From Sinorhizobium arboris LMG 14919 (lineage in GTDB: Bacteria > Pseudomonadota > Alphaproteobacteria > Rhizobiales > Rhizobiaceae), in NCBI RefSeq assembly GCF_000427465.1, contig NZ_ATYB01000008.1, positions 186,001 through 250,000 of the forward strand: a DNA stretch of 64,000 nucleotides, given 5' to 3'. The position numbers and the translations under genes were made by a program. The notes beneath the pieces were generated by a model. That model was given only the letters and a program-made list of their open reading frames with translations. It ran no database searches and was not told the origin of the DNA. Shown here in pieces: positions 29,203 to 37,400 of this stretch (the stretch's first letter is position 1; each line of letters opens with the position of its first letter).

Positions 29203-29982
29203 ATGAGCGGCCGGCTTCAAGGCAAGCGGATCATGGTGACCGGGGCGGCGCAGGGCATCGGCCTTGCCATTGCCGAAGTGTTCCTGTCGGAGGGGGCGGC
29301 ACTCTTCCTTATCGACCGCGACGGCCCCCTGCTCGAAAAGGAAGCAAGGCGCCTGCAGCGGCCGGGACGAGTGTTGGCCTCCGCGCAGGCCGACATTACC
29401 GATGCGGAAGCGATCGAGGCGGCCGTCTCGGCCGCCGCTTCGTCGATCGGCCCGGTCAATGCGCTCGTCAACAATGCCGGGGTCAACGTGTTCTCGGAAC
29501 CGCTGGCGACGAGCGATGCCGACTGGCAACGATGTTTCGACGTCAATCTCCGTGGCGCCTGGAACTGCTGCAAGGCGGTGCTGCCCGGCCTGATCGAGCA
29601 GGGCGGCGGGGCGATCCTCAACATCGCCTCGACGCACGCCTTCACCATCATTCCGCACACATTTCCCTATCCGGTCGCAAAGCACGCGCTACTCGGCATG
29701 ACGAAATCGCTCGGCATCGAGTACGCGTCGAAGGGTATACGGGTGAATGCGCTGGCGCCGGGTTACGTCCTGACCCAGAAGGCCCATGACTACTGGAACA
29801 GTTTCCCGGACCCGGCGGCAGCCGAGGCCGCAACCATGAAGCTTCACCCGGGCGGCCGCATCGCGACAGCGGAAGAGATCGCCCGCGCCGCCGTCTTCAT
29901 GATCTCGGACGAGTGCCCGTTCATGAATGCGACGTGCCTGACGGTGGATGGCGGGCTCAGCGTCCTGCATCATCCGGCGTGA
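29203..29982 (+). CDS. Short-chain dehydrogenase/reductase
   Basis: 259 residues, a classical SDR. Cofactor motif TGAAQGIG, structural NNAG at residues 90-93, catalytic Ser143, Tyr156 and Lys160 (YPVAK). Acidic Asp38-Asp40 after the second strand (FLIDRD) favours NAD. It follows a strong GGGAGGG ribosome site 31 bp after dgoD. Oxidation of a galactose- or arabinose-type aldose to its lactone, feeding DgoD, is the natural proposal; a fucose or other aldose dehydrogenase role cannot be excluded. Confidence 0.87.
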   Translation: MSGRLQGKRIMVTGAAQGIGLAIAEVFLSEGAALFLIDRDGPLLEKEARRLQRPGRVLASAQADITDAEAIEAAVSAAASSIGPVNALVNNAGVNVFSEPLATSDADWQRCFDVNLRGAWNCCKAVLPGLIEQGGGAILNIASTHAFTIIPHTFPYPVAKHALLGMTKSLGIEYASKGIRVNALAPGYVLTQKAHDYWNSFPDPAAAEAATMKLHPGGRIATAEEIARAAVFMISDECPFMNATCLTVDGGLSVLHHPA

Positions 29983-29987
29983 AGCCA

Positions 29988-30008
29988 AGCGCCGCCGCGG
30001 CAGGCGCT
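29988..30008. terminator. Weak hairpin between converging genes
   Basis: AGCGCC (29988-29993), 9-nt loop, GGCGCT (30003-30008). It lies just after the SDR stop and before the end of the converging cyclase gene. No T-run, so a terminator role is only suggested by position. Confidence 0.25.
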
Positions 30009-30107
30009 GACTGAAGGAGCTAAAAAGCCGCTCGCCCGGTGCCCCGAGTCACAATGCCGACGCATGTGGCATCGAAGCGCAGCATTTCGCCTCTCTTCGG
30101 GCGTGAT

Positions 30108-33100
30108 CTACAATCGGTCTCGCCTGCGGCGGAGTTCGGCGGCGATCAGTGCTTCGTCCCTCCGCAGGGAAAGATGTTGTGCGGCGGCCATCCCATCCTT
30201 CCAGACGGACATGGCGCGAGCCTCCTTCCCGTCCAACCAAAGCGATACGCCCGACCACAAGGCAAATTGCGGCGCTCCGATCGGAAATATCCGGGCGTAT
30301 CGATCGAGTTCGCGGAGCGCCTGGCCTTCCCATTGCGGCCAGTCTTCGTATGCGTGTGAAAGGCCCGCCTCGCGGCCGCGCAGGAAAACCTCGGCCGCGC
30401 CCGAGATGCCGACCAGCGTGCTGTGGGACGAGGGGCGCCGCATCGCTTTCAGCAGCTGCAGGGTTTCCGCAGCAGCCTGGACGCTCTCCGCATGCCGCCC
30501 TGTACGCGCAAGAGCAAGCGCAAGCGCCCCCTTCGCCGATATCTGCGCCGCCAGATCCACCGACCCGAGCATGGCTGATGTGATCAGTCGGAGAATATCG
30601 ACTGCCTCGCGCGGCTGATCGGTATGGAGCACGCAGAGCGCCTTGCACCGGAGCGCCCAGATCTCCTGCTGGATATTTCCGGCGTTCTGAGCGCGGGAGA
30701 GAAGCGCCGTCGTCGTCGGCTCGAGGGCGGCCTGCTCGCCGCGGTAGTACAAGGACCAGAAGCGCATGCCCTGGGCGTTGCACCATCGCAGCTGGTCGCC
30801 GGATCGAAGGCAAAGTTGTTGTGCCTGCTCGAGCCGCGCGTCGACGCCCGGCCATTCTCCACGGCCGAGTTGCCAGAGAGCATCGAGATTGCACACGTGC
30901 GAATGTATCGCGGTGTCCGCAAGTTCGACGGCAATCCGTTCCGCTCTTTCCATGAAGTATCGGCAAGCGCGGCGCCAGCCCATCATCCCGAGTCCACAGC
31001 CGAGCTGAGACGCGGCGACCGCCATTTCGGTCGTCTGTCCGGTTCGTTCCGCGCGTGCCACGGCTCCGAGCAGATTGCACATTCCGCGCGTGAAGCGAAG
31101 CTCGAAATAATCCACCATCGCAGCCTGGTTGAGGCAGCGCGCCATCTCCCGTTCCCAGGATCGGAGGTCTTCGCGGCGTATGATCTTCGCGGACGCCGGC
31201 AGGACCTGCTGCAACGCCAGCCGCATACCCCGGGCGGCAAGGCGCAGCAAAGTGACGGATGGGGAGACTGGAACCGGTTGCCCGGCCGCCTTGAGTGCCT
31301 TTCTGACGGCCACGCCCTGCGCATGAATATCGCCGCGGCTGTAGTGAGCCTCCGCCAGCTTCCGACGCCACCGAACCGCCTGAAGCCGCTGTTCGGGGGT
31401 CCAATCCTGCGGCTTGGCTTCGTGGGTCATGCATATACCCAGGAAAGATTCGACCTCCCGGAAGGCGCCGATCTGCAAGGCCCTTGCGGCAGCCAGATCC
31501 GCATACTTGACGACTTTCTCCTTATTGTCCGCAGCTTCGAAATGCCGGACGAGAACCGCCAGGTCGCCCCCCATTGCTTCGATACGGCTGCGCTCGAGCC
31601 ATTGGGCGAGGTTTGCGTGCAGACGGCCGCGCAAGTCCCCGGGCATCGATCCATAAACAACATCTCGCGTCTGGTCATGGCGGAACTCATAGCTTCCCGG
31701 TTGATCGAGCCGGCGCACGAGATGGGCGTCGACCAGTGCCTCGACGGCCGATCTTAGACTCTCCGCATCCAACTCGTCCTTGAGCAAAGCCTCGAGCTCG
31801 ACGAAGGTGAATGAGCGCCCGATGACGGCCGCGGCCTTGATCACGTCCTGCGATGTCGCGTCGAGGCGATCCACACGCTCCCTGATAACCCGTTCGACTC
31901 CCTCGAAATACTGAAGATCGTCAAGTGGACGTATCGAGCGCCAGAGACCATCGCGCACTGCGATCAGGCCTTCGCTCTTCAGGGTATGGGCGATCTCCTC
32001 GGCGAAGAACGGGTTGCCACCGGCAAGAACCGCGATCCTGCGGGCGAGCTCTTCCTGGGGCGATACGTCTCCGAGCGTGCGCGAGACCAGCTCGCAAACC
32101 GCGCTGTCGCTGAGCTCTTCGAGTTCCAGCATCCGGCAGCGCCGCGCCGGATTGTCCATGTCGGTTTCGTTAATTCTCGCCGCCTCGGCCCGCCGCCGCA
32201 GATGTTTCCATTCGGCGGGGACCTCCTCGGAGCGGATGCAAAGCACGAGCAACAGCGAAGGTAACGATCCAAGCACCCACTCGACGAGGCGCCATGAGGC
32301 CGAGTCCAACCATTGACTGTCTTCGAGCACGAGGGCGAACGGCCGTGGAGCCAACACGCCCAGAATGTCTCCCAGGAGGCGCATGGTGGCATCGGCGCGA
32401 TGCGCGCCGTCAAGGTGTCGCGTTCCCTCGCTCTGTTGGATCTCGACCGCCAGAAGGTCGTTAAGCAAGGGCAGGCGATCCGCAATCCAGGGGACCGAGC
32501 GAACGCGGGCGGCAATGCTCTCAAGCAGGACGAGGCCATCGCTCTCGGAGGGCAGCCCGAGGAGCGATTCCAGCACCCGCCGCCACGCCAGGAGAGAGCT
32601 ACGACGGTCGTCCCGCTCGGCGGGGACCACGGAGACGGCGACCCCGACAGCGCGGAGATTGTCCGTGAACGTCGCCACCAGCCGGCTCTTTCCGATCCCC
32701 GGCTCCCCGAGCAGGGCGACGAGGCCGCTTGAGCCGTCACGCGTTTCATCGAACGCTTTCTGAAGAAAGGCGAGCTCGCGCTCGCGGCCGATAAGCGCTG
32801 CCGCAGGCAGCGGCCGCGATCGCGGCTCCAGGGGACGAAAGACCGGAGCTACGTCGCCGAGTCCAGCCAGCTGGAGGGTCCCGCGCCTTTCGAAATCAAA
32901 CGATGTACGGCTCGCTCTCTCGGTCGGCGCGTCGCAGAGCACATCGTCGGAAACCGTCGTGACGAGTCGCGCCGCGCGATTGAGGGGGGTGCCGAGCACC
33001 ATCAACTGCTGCCGGCGGGCGCCCCCCACGACGCGAAACAGTGCCTCACCTGTCGCAACGCCAACCGAAACGGAGAGGCCCATCTCTTCTGCCTGGCGGC

Positions 33101-34115
33101 TGATGGCGCGAGCAGCCTCCACGGCGCGGGCCGGGTCATCGCGATGAAACGTACCCCTCGTTCCAAATACACAGATATATACGAGCCCCTTATCGTCGAA
33201 CAGCAGTTCGCCGGCCGGTCCGCCGCACCGCCTTGAGATGCGTTGAAGTTCGGCGCAGAGGCTGTGATGTCGCGCAAGCGCATCAGGGTCCCGATGCCCG
33301 ATACCGATGATCCGGGCAAAAAGGACTGACACCGGCCTGATCTCGGCAAGCGTGTCGAATCTGGCATCACGGCGGCGGTCTCGCTCGGCGGAATTGACCG
33401 CCGGGCCCGCTGCAGGCGCGGATTGGGGGGCCAGAAGCAGCTCCTGCAATTGCAGCGGCAGGAACTCGACAAGCCACTCGGAGGCAATCGTCGGCCCCGA
33501 AGGAGCAACTGGGGGCATCAGCGCATTTTCACCATCGCCGCGAAGCGCCTTCGCCGCATCCTCGGAAAGAACGACCTCCCAGCGACGAGCGAGCGCCTGC
33601 GAACGGGCCGCCTGAATGACGGCATCGCCGCCGGCCACCAGGTTCCATACCGGCGCGCCGCCTACCGCGGCGGCCCATAGCTGCCCGGCGCCAACGCCGA
33701 TGTGGAGAGCCGGCCCGATTTCCCCTTGCCCGGGATCTCGCCGATCTCGGCTTTCCCTGCAGATCGCCTCCGCGCACTCGGCGGCGCATTTGACCGCGTT
33801 TCCGAGACCCGCTTCCCCAGCGGGCCAATAGGCGAGGAGCGAGTCTCCCGCAAAACAGACGACTTCGCCGCCCCGGTCGCAGACGTGGTCGGCACAGCGC
33901 GCGTAGGAAAGGCTGAGCAGCTTCGGGATCTGCACGAGCCCCTCCTGGCCGCGGCGCGCGAGCTGTTCGACAAGGGCCGTGTACCGCGAGACATCGACAA
34001 AGATCACCGCGGCCGGAAACGTCACCGCCGACGGCCGCTCTCCGTGAGAGCCGTGAAGTCGGCCGAGCAAAGTCAGCGGCAGAAAGCGTTCGAGCGACTT
34101 TGCGATCGTCTCCAT
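30108..34115 (-). CDS. Soluble-adenylyl-cyclase-like protein: two cyclase domains, AAA ATPase, TPR region
   Basis: 1335 residues. Domain 1 (about 33-180) is a class III cyclase with metal Asp41 in VIFVDVSRYTAL and Asp91 in VVCFAGDSLLAYW. Domain 2 (about 255-400) keeps the fold but lacks the first metal Asp (VLFARIIGIGH), as in C1/C2 heterodimers. An AAA/NB-ARC-like ATPase follows (IGRERELAFLQKAF, Walker A GEPGIGKSR, Walker B FALVLEDSQWLD). The remaining ~500 residues are helical TPR-like repeats. This order matches mammalian soluble adenylyl cyclase, and many bacterial homologues are signalling or transcription-linked. cAMP synthesis is likely but not certain. Divergent from the 1895-residue fusion gene. 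Confidence 0.85.
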   Translation of the reverse strand: METIAKSLERFLPLTLLGRLHGSHGERPSAVTFPAAVIFVDVSRYTALVEQLARRGQEGLVQIPKLLSLSYARCADHVCDRGGEVVCFAGDSLLAYWPAGEAGLGNAVKCAAECAEAICRESRDRRDPGQGEIGPALHIGVGAGQLWAAAVGGAPVWNLVAGGDAVIQAARSQALARRWEVVLSEDAAKALRGDGENALMPPVAPSGPTIASEWLVEFLPLQLQELLLAPQSAPAAGPAVNSAERDRRRDARFDTLAEIRPVSVLFARIIGIGHRDPDALARHHSLCAELQRISRRCGGPAGELLFDDKGLVYICVFGTRGTFHRDDPARAVEAARAISRQAEEMGLSVSVGVATGEALFRVVGGARRQQLMVLGTPLNRAARLVTTVSDDVLCDAPTERASRTSFDFERRGTLQLAGLGDVAPVFRPLEPRSRPLPAAALIGRERELAFLQKAFDETRDGSSGLVALLGEPGIGKSRLVATFTDNLRAVGVAVSVVPAERDDRRSSLLAWRRVLESLLGLPSESDGLVLLESIAARVRSVPWIADRLPLLNDLLAVEIQQSEGTRHLDGAHRADATMRLLGDILGVLAPRPFALVLEDSQWLDSASWRLVEWVLGSLPSLLLVLCIRSEEVPAEWKHLRRRAEAARINETDMDNPARRCRMLELEELSDSAVCELVSRTLGDVSPQEELARRIAVLAGGNPFFAEEIAHTLKSEGLIAVRDGLWRSIRPLDDLQYFEGVERVIRERVDRLDATSQDVIKAAAVIGRSFTFVELEALLKDELDAESLRSAVEALVDAHLVRRLDQPGSYEFRHDQTRDVVYGSMPGDLRGRLHANLAQWLERSRIEAMGGDLAVLVRHFEAADNKEKVVKYADLAAARALQIGAFREVESFLGICMTHEAKPQDWTPEQRLQAVRWRRKLAEAHYSRGDIHAQGVAVRKALKAAGQPVPVSPSVTLLRLAARGMRLALQQVLPASAKIIRREDLRSWEREMARCLNQAAMVDYFELRFTRGMCNLLGAVARAERTGQTTEMAVAASQLGCGLGMMGWRRACRYFMERAERIAVELADTAIHSHVCNLDALWQLGRGEWPGVDARLEQAQQLCLRSGDQLRWCNAQGMRFWSLYYRGEQAALEPTTTALLSRAQNAGNIQQEIWALRCKALCVLHTDQPREAVDILRLITSAMLGSVDLAAQISAKGALALALARTGRHAESVQAAAETLQLLKAMRRPSSHSTLVGISGAAEVFLRGREAGLSHAYEDWPQWEGQALRELDRYARIFPIGAPQFALWSGVSLWLDGKEARAMSVWKDGMAAAQHLSLRRDEALIAAELRRRRDRL

Positions 34116-34428
34116 GTCTCCTTCGCACGATGATCAATCACGCGAGTAAAGGGCGTCTCTCGCGTAAAAGTGCATTTACCTCTCGCCGAGCCGTCGACTC
34201 TCGCATATTATTTAGCAATCGCTAAGAGGGACGGCCGACTTAGAAGATCGGCAAGGGCGAAAAAAGTTTCTTCCTGATTTTCGATCCCGTCCGTCGGGAT
34301 CAATGAAAGACGGAGCCACGGCTCAATACCGGGTTCAGGCGTGAAGCGCATCTTTATGGAGAGCGTTATGCCCGATTGGAATTACGGTCACCCATCTCGC
34401 GTCCACCACCCACTCCAGGGAGACAGCG
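34116..34428. promoter_or_regulatory. Divergent intergenic region with two inverted repeats
   Basis: This 313-bp stretch holds both promoters of the divergent giant genes. CGCGAG (34141-34146) and CTCGCG (34159-34164) form an inverted repeat with a 12-nt spacer close to the cyclase-like gene. GATCCCG (34283-34289) and CGGGATC (34295-34301) form a hairpin with a 5-nt loop on the other side. I see no gene here other than a possible 28-codon frame at 34356-34442 that overlaps the next start. Confidence 0.35.
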
Positions 34429-37400
34429 ATGCGCAGCCCTGACTTGGACAACGACTCCCGCACCGCTTGGATCTCCCAAGGCTTCGAAAGACTGGTCGAC
34501 CGCGTTCGCAAAGCGCCTGCGGATCTCCATTTCGATGTTCTGATCATCGGCAGCGGCTATGGTGGCGCGATCGCCGCAGCTGTCATGGCCGGCCGCAAGA
34601 ACGGGAACGGCGACCTGAGGGTAGGGGTGCTCGAGCGGGGGAAGGAATATCTGCCGGGTTCATTCCCCGCAGGCCCCGGCGAGTTGCCTCGTCATATTCG
34701 CAGCGACCGCAACAAAGAGGGACTTGTCGACGTGCGGATCGGACCGGAGGTCGTCACCGTGGTCGCTAACGGCGTCGGTGGTGGCTCGCTGATCAACGCC
34801 GGGGTCATGGAAGTCCCGACGGAGACCGTCTTTCAGACACGTTGGCCAGATCAGCTCCAGAACCTCGGCACGTGGCGACAGTATTTCGAACGGGCGCGCG
34901 AACTGCTCGGGGCCACGGCGAACGGTGTACCGAACACGATCTCCCTGCACCCAGACGGGCTTCCTCAGAAGCACAAATCCATCCGCAACATCGCGCCATC
35001 GAGTTTCCGGGAAGCGGCGATCACGGTCGCCATGGCGAATTCGACGAACTCTGGAAATGTCAGGCTCAACAAATGCGTTCGCTGCGGCGACTGCGCGACT
35101 GGCTGCAATTTCGGCGCGAAGAACTCGCTCGACATCAATCTCCTCGTTACCGCGCTGCGCAATGGCGCCGAGATCTTCAGCGGCGCGACCGTGCTCAGCA
35201 TCAGGGAAGGGTCCGGCGCCTGGATCGTCGACTGCGTCTACACCAATGCCGCGCTCCGGGCGCGCGACGGCGAGGTGCTGAAGATCCGTGCCAGCAAGGT
35301 CGTGCTGGCGGCGGGAACGCTCGGAACCTACGAGATCCTGAAACGGTCGGAGGGTGAAGGGCTGCGACTCTCCGGCACACATCTCGGCAATCATTGTTCC
35401 ACGAATGGGGACATGCTGATAACCGACTACGCGACGTCGAGTACGGTCAATACCGTCTCGGACGAGTCCGTGCAGCCGTCTAAGCGGGCGATCGGCCCCA
35501 CGATCACGGGCATCATCGATCTTAGAAAGACGGCCGGCGTGCTGATCGAAGAGCTGTCGGTGCCGTCGAGCCTGCGCGTGGCTTTCACTGAAATCTTTGC
35601 ATCCCTCAACACCCTCCACGGCCTCGACCGAATCGACTGGACGACGCACAGCAAGGGTCTTGCGGTCGATGACGAGTACGTGGTCCCTTCCGATCGGGTC
35701 GAACATTCCGCCGTTTACGCGGTGATGGCCGACGACGGAGCCGCAGGACATCTGGAACTCGACCCGACAGCCCCGTCGGGCGAAGACGGCGTCGCGCGGA
35801 TGCGCTGGGACGACTTGCCCGATCATCCGGTATTCGACGGACAGGTAGAAACGCTGGCAAGGCTCACGAAGAACACGGGCGGGCGCATCATTGCAAATCC
35901 CGTCTGGAAGCTCTTGCCGCCCGGTCTGAACTGGTTGCTGCAGAACAAGCGCGGCCCCCTCACGACCGTCCACCCGCTCGGCGGCTGCGTGATGGGAAAC
36001 AGCGGAGCCATTGGCGTTGTGGACCATCTGGGGCGCGTCTTCAAGACCGATTCGACCGCGGAGGTCCACGACGGCCTCGTCGTTCTCGACGGCTCGATCA
36101 TCCCGACGGCACTTGGAACGAACCCAGCCCTCACAATAGCGGCGGTCGCTCTGCGCGCTTCGGAGGCGCTTGCAACCCTTTGGAACTATGCCGCCGCTCC
36201 GGCGGCAGCCGCCGCGCCCCTGGTTCGCCCGGTGTTCCGTGCAACCGATGTTGCTGCTCCGCAATCCGATACCAATGTCGAGATCATCGAGCGGCTCGTC
36301 GGTCCAGTCAGCTTTCGGCCGCACGGCGAAAACACCAGGACGAGGATCGTCGAGCTCACACTCCGCTTCGAGCCGAAGGCGCTCGCAGACCTCGCACCCA
36401 GCAACGGCGGCGACGCGACCTTGAAGGTTGCGGCCGATGCTTCCGCACCGCTGGCGCGCAGCATGATCCGTATCTTCCCCCGGGACAAATGGGAGGAAAT
36501 CGAACGGACCTGGGACCCGGCCGGTCTGAAGGAACAGAAACTGGACGCACTGGCCGAATTCAAGGCGCCGCTGACCGGCAGCCTCCGCGTCCTGGAGCGG
36601 CAGGCGACGTGGGTAGGCGGGAGGGTTTGGCGGGCCGGTAAGGCCTGGGTCCTCAATCGCGGGCTGCGCGACATTTATCAGGCGATCGTCGATGGCGATG
36701 GCGGCCCCGGCTTCTGGCAACGCGTCCGCTCGGGACTCGCAATCGCCAGCCGTTCAGGTGAAATTCGTGCATTTACCTACGACCTTAAGATCGGAGCGCC
36801 CGACCCGGGCGCCCGGATCTCCCTCAGCGGCGACCGTATTCTGGGGATGAAGCGGTTCACCTATGAGCGCCGCTGCAATCCCTGGCGCCAGCTCATGGAG
36901 ATCGCACTGGAGCGTTTTCCCGGAGCTGAGGGAGCCGTTTCACGACGGGTATTGAAGCTCGATCTCGAATATCTCGCGCGGATCGGCGTGCCGCTTTTCC
37001 GCGTTACGAAGCAGCGCGACGGCGTGGCCGCCATCGGCGAACTCGTCACCTTCTTCGGATACTTCCTCCGGCTTCTCCTGGGCCTGCACATCTGGAGCTT
37101 CCGGGCGCCGGACAAGGACAAGGATCCGGCGAACGACGTCGTGGATTTCCGGCCGCCCTCTATCCTGAAGATTCCTGGCGGCGGGACAGTCGCGGCGGCC
37201 CGGCAGACGATCGCAATGGGTGTGAAGGCGCCAGAGCTCGGCGGGCCGCCCGTCCTCGGCAAGATACTCCTGACGCGCTATCCCAATCCGGGAACGACAA
37301 AGAGGCCTCTCGTCATGTTTCACGGCTACAGCGCCGGTGGCACGACATTCGCCCATCACGCCGTCAATCCCAACTTCGCAAGCCACTTCTGGAAGACGGG

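Noticed and set aside
34356..34442. 28-codon upstream frame before the giant fusion gene
   Set aside because: No ribosome site and no recognisable leader features; kept only as a note in the intergenic entry.
34660..36720. 686-codon open frame opposite the GMC part of the fusion gene
   Set aside because: Antisense shadow in GC-rich DNA; composition is unlike a folded protein and the sense strand encodes conserved GMC motifs.
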